A program made the position numbers and the translations under genes. This document shows, piece by piece, positions 32,264-41,948 of a stretch of DNA of 64,000 nt (positions are counted from its first letter, which is position 1; every line of letters begins with the position of its first letter). The stretch is taken from NCBI GenBank assembly GCA_947631575.1, contig CANRLW010000002.1:62001-126000 (forward strand), given 5' to 3'. Source of the DNA: an uncultured Clostridia bacterium. Lineage in GTDB: Bacteria; Bacillota; Clostridia; Oscillospirales; Ruminococcaceae. The notes under the pieces were generated by a model that was not told the origin of the DNA, did not search any database, and worked only from the letters and a program-made list of their open reading frames with translations.

Positions 32264-34912
32264 TTACTTCAGATACTTTGCGACAATTTCCTCCGCTGCT
32301 TTTAAAGCATCGTCGAGCTTTGACGCATCGGAAACTCCCGCCATAGCCTGGTCGGGCTTTCCGCCGCCTTTTCCTCCTGCGACTGCCGCAATTTCGCGCA
32401 CGAGCGTTCCGGCATTAAGACCCTTTTCAATTGCGCTCTTTGAGCATTTGCAGAGGATATTGCTCTTGCCGTCGGTCGTTCCCGCAAGAACTGCCGCAAA
32501 GCAGTCGTATTTGTCCGCTACGGTATCGCCGACCTTACGTAAGCCGTCCGCGCCCATTCCGTCGAGCCTAGCGCAAACTATCTTTACGCCGCCTATTTCG
32601 GGAACGTTTTGGAATATATCGCCGAGCTTTGCGTTTGCCGCAGCCTGCTCCATGCTCTCTATCTTCTTGTCCTTTTCGCGCATTTCGGTCATTATGCTCT
32701 CCGCTCTGCGGACAAGGTCGTCCTCATTCTGTGCTTTAAGCACCGCGCAGGTCTTTTCGAGCGTGTTCTTATAATCATACAGCATCGACATAACGCCCAT
32801 GCCCGTGATTGCCTGGATACGTCTTACGCCGCTTGCTACCGATGTTTCAAAGCAAATTTTAAACAAGCCTGCCTGAGCCGAGTTTTTAAGGTGAGTTCCT
32901 CCGCAGAATTCCGTTGAATAATCTCCTACCGAAACTACTCTTACTACGTTTCCGTACTTTTCGCCGAACAATGCCATTGCGCCCTTTTTGCGCGCATCTT
33001 CTATGGGAAGAACTTCTGTTATGACGGGAACAGCCGCCATTATGACGTTGTTGACATAGTTTTCGACCTTCTGAATTTCGTCGGCTGTCATTGCGCTGAA
33101 ATGAGAAAAGTCGAAACGGCACTGATACGGGTCTACATAAGAGCCGCACTGGTGTACATGGTCGCCGAGAACGTTTCTCAATGCCGCCTGAAGAAGATGA
33201 CAGCAGGTGTGGTTGCGCTGTGTAGCCATTCTAAGCTGCTCGTCTACCTTTGCGGTTACGGTTTCTCCTACCTCAAATCCGCCCTTTGTTACCTTGCACT
33301 TGCAGATGAACTGACCTCCGCCGAGCTTTTTAGTGTCAAGAACTTCAAGCTCGTCGCTGTTGTGGGAAATAATTCCCTTGTCGCCAACCTGTCCGCCCAT
33401 TTCCGCATAGAACGGAGTTTTGTCGATAACAACGCCTACTTCGTCGCCCTCTCCGCAGAACTCAACGCTTTCGCCGTCCTTTGTAAGAGCGAGTATCTTC
33501 GCATCGCAAACAAGCGTGTCATATCCCAAAAACTCTGTTTTAAGCGCGTCAAGATCCGAGTTCTTTGCATTGTCCCAGCCGCCGCCGAGCTTTTTATTCT
33601 TGCGGGCAGTTTCTTTCTGTACTTTCATGCACTCCTTAAAGCCCTCTTCGTCCGCCGAGAGACCTTTTTCCGCGAGTATCTCTTTGGTAAGGTCAAGCGG
33701 GAAACCGTAGGTGTCGTGGAGCTTGAAAACATTTTCTCCCGAAAGCGTATTGTTGCCGCTTTTCTGGAGCTCGGCTATCATTTCGTCAAGTATCGCCGAG
33801 CCGTTGTCTATCGTTTTTGCAAAGCTTTCTTCTTCGGTCTGAATGACTTTCTTTATATAAGAGCGCTTTTCGGCAAGCTCGGGATAAGCTGAAAGGTTTT
33901 CGTCAATGACCGTGTCGCATACTTCATACAAAAACGGCTTGTGATATCCCAACAATCTGCCGTGGCGAGCAGCTCTTCTCAAAAGTCTGCGGAGAACATA
34001 GCCTCTTCCCTCGTTTGAAGGAAGTATGCCGTCGCCCACCATAAACGTTGTGGAGCGGATATGGTCGGTAATGACGCGTATAGATATATCCTTCTGCTCG
34101 TCGTCATGATAATTTACGCCGACAATGGAGCAGATCTTTCCCATTATGTTCCTTACGGTATCGACTTCAAAAAGGTTGTCCACGTCCTGCATTACGCAGG
34201 CAAGACGCTCCAAGCCCATTCCCGTATCTATATTCTTAGTGGCAAGCTGGGTGTAGTTGCCCTTTCCGTCATTGTCAAACTGCGTAAAGACAAGGTTCCA
34301 GATCTCTATAACTCTGTCGCAGTCGCCGACTTCTTCAAAATTGTCCTGACCGATATGGTCAAACTTTCCATACTTTTCCCCTCTGTCAAAGTGGATCTCC
34401 GAGCATGGACCGCAGGGACCACTTCCGTGCTCCCAGAAATTGTCGGCTTTTCCGAGCTTTATAATGCGGTCACGGGGGATTCCGACCTCGTTTGCCCAAA
34501 TGTCGCCCGCCTCGTCGTCCTGCTCGTAAATGGTGATGTACAGTCTGTCTGCGGGGATCTCAAGTTTCTTTGTCAGAAATTCCCACGCCCAAGCGGTAGC
34601 CTCGTGTTTAAAATAATCGCCGAACGAAAAGTTTCCGAGCATCTCGAAATAAGTTCCGTGGCGCGCGGTCTTTCCGACGTTTTCAATGTCGGGCGTTCTT
34701 ATGCACTTCTGGCAGGTAGTAACGCGGTGGCGCGGAGGTTCTTCTATACCCTGGAAGTATTTTTTAAGCGGCGTCATGCCCGCGTTTATAAGCAGTATAG
34801 AGTTATCGTCTGCGGGCGGCACGAGTGGAAAGCTCTGCATACGCAGATGTCCTTTGCTCTCAAAAAACGAGAGATAGCTCTCGCGCAGTTCATTTAGTCC
34901 CATCCACTTCAT
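32264..34912 (-). CDS. alaS: Alanyl-tRNA synthetase
   Basis: AlaRS charges tRNA-Ala. The 882-aa protein has the full bacterial plan: a class II catalytic core (MGLNELRESYLSFFESKGH at the start, then CSEIHFDRG near 165 and GMGLERLACVMQ near 230), the tRNA-recognition region, an editing domain with HTCCHLLQAAL near 563 and CGGTHLKNSAQ near 663, and a C-terminal oligomerisation/DHHA1 domain rich in Gly. The two zinc-binding editing motifs are intact. GAGGAATAAAAA precedes the start. It heads a seven-gene run (alaS-hit-holA-rnmV-like-MBOAT-DHHW-rluA). I see a promoter but no T-box upstream. Confidence 0.97.
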   Translation of the reverse strand: MKWMGLNELRESYLSFFESKGHLRMQSFPLVPPADDNSILLINAGMTPLKKYFQGIEEPPRHRVTTCQKCIRTPDIENVGKTARHGTYFEMLGNFSFGDYFKHEATAWAWEFLTKKLEIPADRLYITIYEQDDEAGDIWANEVGIPRDRIIKLGKADNFWEHGSGPCGPCSEIHFDRGEKYGKFDHIGQDNFEEVGDCDRVIEIWNLVFTQFDNDGKGNYTQLATKNIDTGMGLERLACVMQDVDNLFEVDTVRNIMGKICSIVGVNYHDDEQKDISIRVITDHIRSTTFMVGDGILPSNEGRGYVLRRLLRRAARHGRLLGYHKPFLYEVCDTVIDENLSAYPELAEKRSYIKKVIQTEEESFAKTIDNGSAILDEMIAELQKSGNNTLSGENVFKLHDTYGFPLDLTKEILAEKGLSADEEGFKECMKVQKETARKNKKLGGGWDNAKNSDLDALKTEFLGYDTLVCDAKILALTKDGESVEFCGEGDEVGVVIDKTPFYAEMGGQVGDKGIISHNSDELEVLDTKKLGGGQFICKCKVTKGGFEVGETVTAKVDEQLRMATQRNHTCCHLLQAALRNVLGDHVHQCGSYVDPYQCRFDFSHFSAMTADEIQKVENYVNNVIMAAVPVITEVLPIEDARKKGAMALFGEKYGNVVRVVSVGDYSTEFCGGTHLKNSAQAGLFKICFETSVASGVRRIQAITGMGVMSMLYDYKNTLEKTCAVLKAQNEDDLVRRAESIMTEMREKDKKIESMEQAAANAKLGDIFQNVPEIGGVKIVCARLDGMGADGLRKVGDTVADKYDCFAAVLAGTTDGKSNILCKCSKSAIEKGLNAGTLVREIAAVAGGKGGGKPDQAMAGVSDASKLDDALKAAEEIVAKYLK

Positions 34913-34961
34913 TTTTTATTCCTCACTTTTACAGAATTTTAAAATAAAAACATACATATTT

Positions 34962-34989
34962 ATTATAACTCATTTTTGGAAAAAGTCAA
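34962..34989 (-). promoter_or_regulatory. Promoter of the alaS operon
   Basis: On the minus strand TTGACT (34989-34984), a 16-bp spacer and TATAAT (34967-34962) lie about 50 bases before alaS. The short leader leaves no room for a T-box. Confidence 0.7.
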
Positions 34990-35020
34990 GTAGTTGCCAC
35001 TGTAAATTGCACAATAAAAC

Positions 35021-35054
35021 AAAAAAAGCTGCCGTTTTGCACGACAGCTTTTTT
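35021..35054. terminator. Terminator after the DUF4870-like gene
   Basis: The inverted repeat aaaaaaagctgccg/cgacagctttttt has an A run on one side and a T run on the other, so it can act on either strand. It lies 10 bases beyond the stop of the DUF4870-like gene. Confidence 0.85.
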
Positions 35055-35063
35055 GCGCAAAAA

Positions 35064-35378
35064 TTACTTAATGATCTTGAACTTGCCAACAAGGGGAAGT
35101 TCTTTCATTTCACCCTGGCAAGCATTTACGATACCCATAATTGCGAGAACCAGCCAGAAAACATCAACTGCCCAGAAAAGCAGACCAATGATCCAGCCGA
35201 AGATGGGGATCATAGTGATAAAGCCTCCGACAGCGTTTGTAATGATCTCGCCGAGGAACAAAATCAGTCCCTGATTTGCATGGAATTTAGAGAACTCAGT
35301 CTTTCCCGCAAGCAGCGGAACAAGGAACAAAATTCCGAAATACGCCAGAACACCGAATACCTTTTCATCGTTATTCAT
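35064..35378 (-). CDS. DUF4870-like small membrane protein
   Basis: A 104-aa protein with three hydrophobic segments (near residues 7-22, 40-60 and 63-85) in the pattern of the DUF4870/TM2-like family: KVFGVLAYFGILFLVPLLAGK at the start, then FSKFHANQGLILFLGEII near 29-46. The family is widespread and its role unknown. GAGGG lies just before the start. Its own promoter, with TATAAT at 35406-35401, and a strong terminator make it monocistronic. The genes on both sides are unrelated. Confidence 0.82.
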   Translation of the reverse strand: MNNDEKVFGVLAYFGILFLVPLLAGKTEFSKFHANQGLILFLGEIITNAVGGFITMIPIFGWIIGLLFWAVDVFWLVLAIMGIVNACQGEMKELPLVGKFKIIK

Positions 35379-35400
35379 TTTAAAACCCTCCGATTACATA

Positions 35401-35429
35401 ATTATACCTGCGGTGAACTGCCGCATAAA
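35401..35429 (-). promoter_or_regulatory. Promoter of the DUF4870-like gene
   Basis: A perfect TATAAT (35406-35401 on the minus strand) lies 17 bases after a poor -35 box, TTTATG (35429-35424), and about 20 bases before the start codon. The 35430-35556 gap is AT-rich without other features. Confidence 0.55.
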
Positions 35430-35556
35430 CTAACTGTACCAAATTTTTTTTAAAAAGTCAAGGACATTTACACACATTTTTGTGAATTTAAATTCTTTTT
35501 GTAACTTTTCACAAATTTTGACTTCAAAATAAAAATGAATAGTAATTATTACTAAA

Positions 35557-36180
35557 TCAGCGAAAATAGGGATTATTCATTTTTTCCGCTTTAAGGGTCG
35601 TGGTTTCTCCGTGACCCGTAAAAACTCTGTAGTCGCCGTCCAGCGCGGATATTTTTTCGAGGCTTTCCCACATCTGCTTTTCGCTCCCGGAAAAACCGTC
35701 CGTTCTGCCTACGCCGTTTTTAAACAGCACATCTCCCGCGAAAAATCCGCCCAGACTGTCGCAGAACAAAAGGCAGCTCCCCGCAGTATGCCCCGGAGCA
35801 TTCATAACGCGAAAATCAATTTCGCACACAGAAAACTTTTCGCCGTCCGAAAAAGTTTTGTCGGGGATAACGGGCTTAAACTCCACGCCCTGCATAAACC
35901 ATGCCCAGCATTTTTCCGCGCTTATTAGCATTTCCGTGTCAAGCTCGGGAGCGTAAACAGGCGCGCCTGTCGCTGCTTTTATGTCCGAAACTCCCGCAAA
36001 ATGGTCATAATGCCCGTGAGTTATGATAATACCGCCGATCTTAAGTCCGTTCTTTTCCGCAAAGCTTAGTACTTCCGCCGAAGTAGCAGGGTCGATGACC
36101 ACCGCCTCTTTACTGTCGGTCGTTATTATATAACAGTTTGAGGCAAGCGCCCCAAGCGGCATTCGCGTTATTTGTTCCAT
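35557..36180 (-). CDS. MBL-fold metal-dependent hydrolase (glyoxalase II-like)
   Basis: The 207-aa metallo-beta-lactamase-fold protein has the complete metal site: THGHYDHFAG near residues 54-63 (the HxHxDH motif), APGHTAGSCLLF near 131-142, an Asp in FFAGDVLFKNGVGRTD near 150-165, and a last His in FTGHGETTTL near 191. This short form is common in Firmicutes (YqgX-like), often called hydroxyacylglutathione hydrolase-like, although these bacteria lack glutathione. It lies 35 bases after relA, downstream of purB and recJ. Confidence 0.9.
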   Translation of the reverse strand: MEQITRMPLGALASNCYIITTDSKEAVVIDPATSAEVLSFAEKNGLKIGGIIITHGHYDHFAGVSDIKAATGAPVYAPELDTEMLISAEKCWAWFMQGVEFKPVIPDKTFSDGEKFSVCEIDFRVMNAPGHTAGSCLLFCDSLGGFFAGDVLFKNGVGRTDGFSGSEKQMWESLEKISALDGDYRVFTGHGETTTLKAEKMNNPYFR

Positions 36181-36215
36181 ATCTTACCTCTTACTTCTTA
36201 CCTCTTACCTCTAAC

Positions 36216-38399
36216 TCAGGCTTTACCTGTTCTGTCAGCAGAAATTACTCCGGGTATTTTCTGAAGACGCGAGATTACGTTTGCAAGCTGTTCTACTCCC
36301 GCAACTTCTATAGTAATTAGAAGATTTGTGTTACCGTTTTTAAGCCTGTGCATATTCATTTCGTGCATGGGTATGCGGTTTGCGGCAATTGCGGCGGTTA
36401 TATCCGCAATGACCGAGGATCTCTGCTCGGAAATTATGTCGATGGTCGCGCGGTAGGTCGATTCGTCTACTCCCGCCCATGATGCCTTCAGCCATCTGTC
36501 GCGGTTCTCCTCGCTGTCCATATTGTTTATAACGTTTACGCAGTCCTGTTTGTGTATCGAAACGCCGAAACCGCGCGTTACAAAGCCGATTATCGGATCA
36601 CCGGGCAGAGGATTGCAACACTGGGCAAATTTTATCTGGCAGTTGTCTATTCCCTCGATTATTATGCCTTTTTTACGGCTGCGGCTGTTTGTCTGCTCCA
36701 TGTTCTCCTCGGCAGTCATAGCCGCAGCGTTATGCTCTTTCTGCGCGCGTGTAACGCTGTCTTTTATGCGCTGGATAACTTTCGACATTGAAACGCCGCC
36801 GTAGCCTATCGCGGCATAAAGGTCGTCAACGCTGTTCAGATGCGCTTTCATAGCTGCCTCTTCGAGGATATCGTTTTCAACGGGTATGCCGTTTCTCTTG
36901 AACTCGCGTTCAAGCTCCTCTTTTCCGCAGGCTATGTTTTCCTCGCGGCGCTCTTTCTTGAACCATGAGCGTATCTTGCTCTTTGCCTCGGTCGTCTGCG
37001 CGATATTGAGCCAGTTTCTGTTCGGTCCGTAACTCGGAGAACCGCTCGTAAATATCTCGACAATGTCCCCCGTTTTTACCTGATAGTCAAACGGCACCAT
37101 TCTTCCGCCGACCTTTGCGCCCGTCATCTTATTGCCGACTTCGGTATGGATCGTATACGCAAAATCAAGAACGTTTGCGCCGAGCGGGAGCGCGAAAACA
37201 TCGCCTTTCGGGCTGAACACAAATACCTCATCTTGTGTAAGATCGTTCTTTATCGCGTCGGCTATCTGCTCTACGTCGTCGGCCTCCTGCTGGCGTTCAA
37301 GGAGCTGTCTTATCCAGTCGAAACGCTTTTCTCCGTCGACAGCGCCTTTCAATCCCGCCTTGTATTTCCAGTGCGCGGCGATACCGTATTGAGCGGTGTT
37401 GTGCATTTCGACAGTTCTTATCTGGACTTCAAACGGTATGCCCTCTTTTCCTATTACCGTTGTGTGCAGCGACTGATAGCGGTTAGGCTTAGGGGTCGCG
37501 ATATAGTCCTTAAAGCGATAGGGCATAGGACTGAACAGGTCGTGAATAACGCCTAAAACATTATAGCATTCCACTACCGACTGAACGATTATCCTCACGG
37601 CGTAGATATCGTATATCTCGTCAAAGGGCTTGTTCTTGACGTACATTTTCTTATATATGCTGAAAATGGACTTTACTCTGCCCTCTATGAGAGGCGGCGG
37701 GTCTATGTCGGAAATTCTCGAACGGATACGTGTTATTATCTTGTCAATAAAGCTGTCGCGCTCGTCTTTGTGCAGGTCGAGCAGGCGTTCAATTTCCTTG
37801 CAGCCGTATGGGTCAAGATAATGGATAGCTATGCTCTCCATTTCCTCTTTTATGTCGCTCATACCGAGGCGGTGAGCTATGGGGGCATAGAAGTTCATGG
37901 TCTCGAGCGAGGTCTTGAGCTGTTTTTCGGGCGGACGCGCATAAAGAGTGCGCATATTATGAAGTCTGTCCGCAAGCTTTATGATGATAACGCGGATATC
38001 CTTACTCATGGCTATAAGTATCTTACGGATATTTTCAGCCTGCTGTTCTTCCTTTGTATTAAGCGGCACTTGTCCTATCTTTGTGACGCCGTCCACCATA
38101 AGCGCAACGTCAGATCCGAATTTCTTCTTTATATCTTCAAGCGCAACATCGGTGTCTTCTACAACGTCGTGCATAAGCGCGGCGCATATTGTATCGGTGT
38201 CCATGAGATAATCGAGCAGTATCATCGCAACAGACAAAGGGTGGGTTATATATTTTTCGCCCGACGACCGAAGCTGTCCGTCGTGAGCCTTGTCTGCAAG
38301 CTCAAAAGCGCGGCGTATCTTATCCGTGTCGTACTCTCTGCCCGTGTCTGCGATTTTTTGCATAAGATCGTCGATCGTCACACTTTTCTTTATATCCAT
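36216..38399 (-). CDS. relA: RelA/SpoT bifunctional (p)ppGpp synthetase/hydrolase
   Basis: This enzyme makes and breaks the stringent-response alarmone (p)ppGpp. The 727-aa protein has the long Rel plan: an HD hydrolase domain (residues 1-190) with intact THPLSVAMIL and MHDVVEDTDV, a synthetase domain (about 230-380) with DIYAVRIIV and the YIATPKPNRYQSLHTTV motif near 305, a TGS domain (about 390-455), a helical and zinc-finger-like region (CCNPLPGDPIIGFVTRGFG near 593), and a C-terminal ACT domain. Both catalytic centres look complete. It is the third gene of purB-recJ-relA-MBL, with 38 bases after recJ. Confidence 0.96.
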   Translation of the reverse strand: MDIKKSVTIDDLMQKIADTGREYDTDKIRRAFELADKAHDGQLRSSGEKYITHPLSVAMILLDYLMDTDTICAALMHDVVEDTDVALEDIKKKFGSDVALMVDGVTKIGQVPLNTKEEQQAENIRKILIAMSKDIRVIIIKLADRLHNMRTLYARPPEKQLKTSLETMNFYAPIAHRLGMSDIKEEMESIAIHYLDPYGCKEIERLLDLHKDERDSFIDKIITRIRSRISDIDPPPLIEGRVKSIFSIYKKMYVKNKPFDEIYDIYAVRIIVQSVVECYNVLGVIHDLFSPMPYRFKDYIATPKPNRYQSLHTTVIGKEGIPFEVQIRTVEMHNTAQYGIAAHWKYKAGLKGAVDGEKRFDWIRQLLERQQEADDVEQIADAIKNDLTQDEVFVFSPKGDVFALPLGANVLDFAYTIHTEVGNKMTGAKVGGRMVPFDYQVKTGDIVEIFTSGSPSYGPNRNWLNIAQTTEAKSKIRSWFKKERREENIACGKEELEREFKRNGIPVENDILEEAAMKAHLNSVDDLYAAIGYGGVSMSKVIQRIKDSVTRAQKEHNAAAMTAEENMEQTNSRSRKKGIIIEGIDNCQIKFAQCCNPLPGDPIIGFVTRGFGVSIHKQDCVNVINNMDSEENRDRWLKASWAGVDESTYRATIDIISEQRSSVIADITAAIAANRIPMHEMNMHRLKNGNTNLLITIEVAGVEQLANVISRLQKIPGVISADRTGKA

Positions 38400-38437
38400 A
38401 CAAATCGCCTCTTAACCTAAACGGGAGCTTTCCCGAT

Positions 38438-40465
38438 TTAATTGTTTATCAAAAGGACTTTTCCGTCCTTTACGGTTATTCTGCTCAATAGACCCTCTTT
38501 AAACATATCGCGCTTTCCTTCGAGCTTTACGGGCTTTAAATACTGCCCGCTCTGTTCAAACATTCCCGCCTCAAGAAAAGCGTCTGCGGCAATTTTAAGC
38601 ATGCAATAGTTAACGGAGCTGTCAAAGACGGTGAGCTGTTCGAGCGTCATTCTTTCGCCGTTTTTTCTCAGCAGGTCGTATATTTTTACAAGTTCCTCGC
38701 GCGACTGCGGCACAACTCTCGGAAAAAGCCTTCCGTCACAGCCCTCGTTTCTCTTTATTGCCTCATACGTTCGCTTTGCCGCGAAAAATCTGTCCTGCAT
38801 GAAACCGCTCGGGCGAATATCCACAAAACGCAGTTCTACATTTGTGTTTCCGTTATACTCGTTTATCTCCGCATAAGCCGCTATATCGACCTGCAAGCCA
38901 TTTTCGGCAGAAAAATTGTCAAATGAAAAATCAAACGAATATGCTCTCATGGAGGTCTTTCCCTGTCTTGCCAAAAACGAAACGTATTTTCCTCCCGCCA
39001 TGGGGGACTTTGAATTTACGGTACAATTTCTGAACAGGAAAAGCGGTTTTTTATTTCCCTCTCCGAACGGACCGAGCCTTTCTACAAGCTGTATTTTCTC
39101 TACGGTCAGTTCTTCGAGCTTTGTTTCCCTGCAAAGATAAAGCTCGGGGTTGGGCATTATGGGATAGTATTCCCTCGCAAACTTATTTATTTCCGCGCGC
39201 AGTTCTTCTATCTTGTCGGCAGGCAGAGAAAATCCTCCCGCCATACTGTGTCCGCCGAATGCCGTGAAAATATTGCCGCAGCTCATAAGCATCTTATGTA
39301 TCGAAAAATTTCCTACACTTCTGCAAGAGCCTCTTCCCATGCCGTTTTCAACAGAGATGACAACTGTCGGCTTTCCGTATTTTTCAGCTATAGACGAACA
39401 TACAAGCCCTATCATGCCTATATGCCAGTTCTCCCCCGCAAGCACTATAACGCGCTCGTTTATCAATTCGGGGCGCTCGGCTATCTGCTTTTCTGCGCTC
39501 GCGTATATCTCATCGCTAAGGCTCTTTCGTTTTGAATTAAGCTCGTTTAGTTCTTCGGCTATATTCTCCGCGCTTTCGGGCGTATCCGAAAGCAAGAGCC
39601 TTGCGGCTTTATCAGCCGAGGCTATTCTTCCGGCGCAGTTTATCCTCGGGCATATTTTAAATGCAAGGTCTTCGGCGGTAATGCTCCGTGACTTAATTCC
39701 CGCCTTTTTTATAAGGGCGTTTAGTCCCGTGTTCTGCTCATTTTTTATGCTTTCAATTCCTCTAATAACAATAAGGCGGTTCTCTCCGCAAAGCGGCATT
39801 ACGTCGCCGATAGTTCCTACCGCCGCAAGATCGGAGTAATTTTCAAGAATAAACTCCTCGTCGCCTTCCAAAGCGATAAGAAGTTTTAATGCAACTCCCG
39901 CCCCGCACAGATCCTTAAACGGCGAAACATCATCGAGCCTGTTCGGGTCTACGCATGCGTCACAAATCGGTATCTCGCCGTTCTGACGGTGGTGGTCGGT
40001 TATGACGAGCTTTACTCCATTTTCTTTGAGGTACTCTGCCTCTTTGTTTGCGGTAACGCCGTTATCGACCGTAACAATAAGCTGTGCGCCGTTTGCAATG
40101 AGCTTTTCGAGCGCGGGTATGTTCATACCGAAACCGTTTGCTCTTTCGGGAATATACAGTTCGACCTCCGCGCCTATCATTTCAAGATAGCTGTAGAGTA
40201 TCGCCGCAGATGTCACTCCGTCGCAGTCATAGTCGCCGTAGACTACTATCTTCTCCCCGTTTTCAACGCTTTCGGTTATCACTTCTACTGCCTTATGCAT
40301 ATCCGTCATAAGAAACGGATCGGACAGTTTTCCACAGCCGAAAAACTCGTCTATCTCCTTGTTTGAAACAAACCCGTCCGCCAAAAGGATATCGCCCAGA
40401 AACTCGCCGTATTTTCCGCTTATCTCACCCCCGCGGGTGATTTCGGGAATTGTCCATTTTTTCAA
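38438..40465 (-). CDS. recJ: Single-stranded-DNA-specific exonuclease RecJ
   Basis: RecJ degrades single-stranded DNA 5' to 3' in recombination and repair. The 675-aa protein has the DHH phosphoesterase motifs: VVYGDYDCDGVTSAAILYS near residues 74-92, TVDNG near 118, the name-giving DHHRQNGE near 136, and the DHHA1 signature FGGHSMAGGFSLP near 392-404. An OB fold follows (about 450-560), then a C-terminal region. The start codon is TTG (40465) with GGGAGA upstream; the reading frame has no better ATG nearby. It lies between purB and relA. Confidence 0.95.
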   Translation of the reverse strand: MKKWTIPEITRGGEISGKYGEFLGDILLADGFVSNKEIDEFFGCGKLSDPFLMTDMHKAVEVITESVENGEKIVVYGDYDCDGVTSAAILYSYLEMIGAEVELYIPERANGFGMNIPALEKLIANGAQLIVTVDNGVTANKEAEYLKENGVKLVITDHHRQNGEIPICDACVDPNRLDDVSPFKDLCGAGVALKLLIALEGDEEFILENYSDLAAVGTIGDVMPLCGENRLIVIRGIESIKNEQNTGLNALIKKAGIKSRSITAEDLAFKICPRINCAGRIASADKAARLLLSDTPESAENIAEELNELNSKRKSLSDEIYASAEKQIAERPELINERVIVLAGENWHIGMIGLVCSSIAEKYGKPTVVISVENGMGRGSCRSVGNFSIHKMLMSCGNIFTAFGGHSMAGGFSLPADKIEELRAEINKFAREYYPIMPNPELYLCRETKLEELTVEKIQLVERLGPFGEGNKKPLFLFRNCTVNSKSPMAGGKYVSFLARQGKTSMRAYSFDFSFDNFSAENGLQVDIAAYAEINEYNGNTNVELRFVDIRPSGFMQDRFFAAKRTYEAIKRNEGCDGRLFPRVVPQSREELVKIYDLLRKNGERMTLEQLTVFDSSVNYCMLKIAADAFLEAGMFEQSGQYLKPVKLEGKRDMFKEGLLSRITVKDGKVLLINN

Positions 40466-40489
40466 TGTCAGTTCTCCCTTATGAACAAA

Positions 40490-41926
40490 TTATACCGAAA
40501 GCTCGGCTTTTTCTCCCAGAATGTCCTTATTCGCAGAGAGTATGGGAGAAACGCAGTCCTTTAAAAACTGTTCGACCTGCTCGGGAGCGCGTCCGACATA
40601 CATTTCGGGTCTTAAAAGTTCTTCTATTTCCGCCTTTGTTATGCCAAACATAGAGTCGTTTGCTATTTTATCCACAAGGTCATTCTTGCCGCCCTCGCGC
40701 ACTGCCTCCGCAGTCTCCTGAGAATAAACTCTCAGACGCTCGTGGAGCTCCTGTCTGTTTCCGCCCTTTTCAACCGCTTTCATCATTATATTCTCGGTCG
40801 CCATATACGGTAGCTTTTCCATAAGTCTGCGTTTTACAACTTCGGGATAGACCTTTATTCCGTCAGTTACGTTCATCATTATGTTAAGGATAGCGTCAAC
40901 TCCGAGGAACGATTCCGCTACGGCAACGCGTTTGTTTGCGCTGTCGTCGAGCGTTCTTTCAAACCACTGTGTTCCTGCCGTAAACGCGGGATTAAGAACG
41001 TCTATCATGACATATCTCGAAAGCGAGGTTATTCTCTCGCTGCGCATGGGGTTGCGCTTATACGGCATAGCCGAAGAACCTATCTGCGTTTTTTCAAACG
41101 GCTCGGACATTTCCTCAAAGCTCTGGAGAATTCTCATATCGTTTGAGAATTTTGAGCAGGACTGGGCTATTCCCGAAAGAGCCGACAAAACCTGGAAATC
41201 GACTTTTCTGGAATAAGTCTGACCGCTTACGGGCACACATTTTGAAAAGCCCATTTCAGTCGCTATCATTTTTTCAAGCTCGTTTATCTTTTCGGAATTA
41301 CCGCCGAAAAGCTCGACAAAAGATGCCTGCGTTCCGGTAGTTCCCTTTTGTCCGAGGAGAGCGAGGTTTTCTATCCTGTATTCAACCTCTTCGAGATCCA
41401 TAAGAAACTCGTTTATCCAGAGCGTCGCGCGCTTTCCGACAGTTGTCGGCTGAGCGGGCTGGAGATGGGTATAAGCGAGGCACGGAAGGTCTTTGTATTT
41501 ATCCGCAAATCCCGCGAGATTTGCTATAACGTTTATAAGCTTTTTGCGTACAAGTTTCAGTGCGTCGCGCATTATGATCACATCGGCATTGTCGCCGACA
41601 TAACAGGAAGTAGCGCCAAGGTGGATAATTCCAGCCGCTTTCGGGCACTGCTTTCCATAAGCGTAAACATGAGCCATAACGTCATGGCGCACCTGTTTTT
41701 CACGCTCTTCGGCAACATCATAGTTTATATTCTCGGTGTTTGCCTCGAGCTCGTCTACCATTTCCTGCGTTATATTCGGAAGTCCGAGTTTCATCTCGGC
41801 TCTCGCAAGAGCCGTCCAAAGCTTTCTCCATGTGGAGAATTTCTTGTCCGCAGAAAAGATGTACTGCATTTCCTTACTTGCATAGCGAGTGCAGAAAGGG
41901 CTTTCGTATGAATTACGGTCTGACAT
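40490..41926 (-). CDS. purB: Adenylosuccinate lyase
   Basis: PurB catalyses two fumarate-releasing steps in purine synthesis (SAICAR to AICAR, and adenylosuccinate to AMP). The 478-aa protein has the lyase signature GSSAMPYKRNPMRSERI near residues 288-304, the mobile loop with the catalytic Ser, the His in IIHLGATSCYVGDNAD near 100-115, and LAYTHLQPAQPTTVGKR near 150. It is closer to the longer animal/clostridial type than to the 430-aa B. subtilis form. ATG 41926 has GAGGTG six bases upstream; an in-frame GTG nine bases earlier overlaps that site. It heads the purB-recJ-relA-MBL run; its promoter lies beyond repeat copy 3, so the repeat is in its leader. Confidence 0.95.
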   Translation of the reverse strand: MSDRNSYESPFCTRYASKEMQYIFSADKKFSTWRKLWTALARAEMKLGLPNITQEMVDELEANTENINYDVAEEREKQVRHDVMAHVYAYGKQCPKAAGIIHLGATSCYVGDNADVIIMRDALKLVRKKLINVIANLAGFADKYKDLPCLAYTHLQPAQPTTVGKRATLWINEFLMDLEEVEYRIENLALLGQKGTTGTQASFVELFGGNSEKINELEKMIATEMGFSKCVPVSGQTYSRKVDFQVLSALSGIAQSCSKFSNDMRILQSFEEMSEPFEKTQIGSSAMPYKRNPMRSERITSLSRYVMIDVLNPAFTAGTQWFERTLDDSANKRVAVAESFLGVDAILNIMMNVTDGIKVYPEVVKRRLMEKLPYMATENIMMKAVEKGGNRQELHERLRVYSQETAEAVREGGKNDLVDKIANDSMFGITKAEIEELLRPEMYVGRAPEQVEQFLKDCVSPILSANKDILGEKAELSV

Positions 41927-41948
41927 AATATGCACCTCTTAAAAAATA

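Noticed and set aside
34913..35020. Possible T-box before alaS
   Set aside because: The promoter lies only about 50 bases from the start codon and no AGGGTGGNACCGCG-like T-box sequence is seen.
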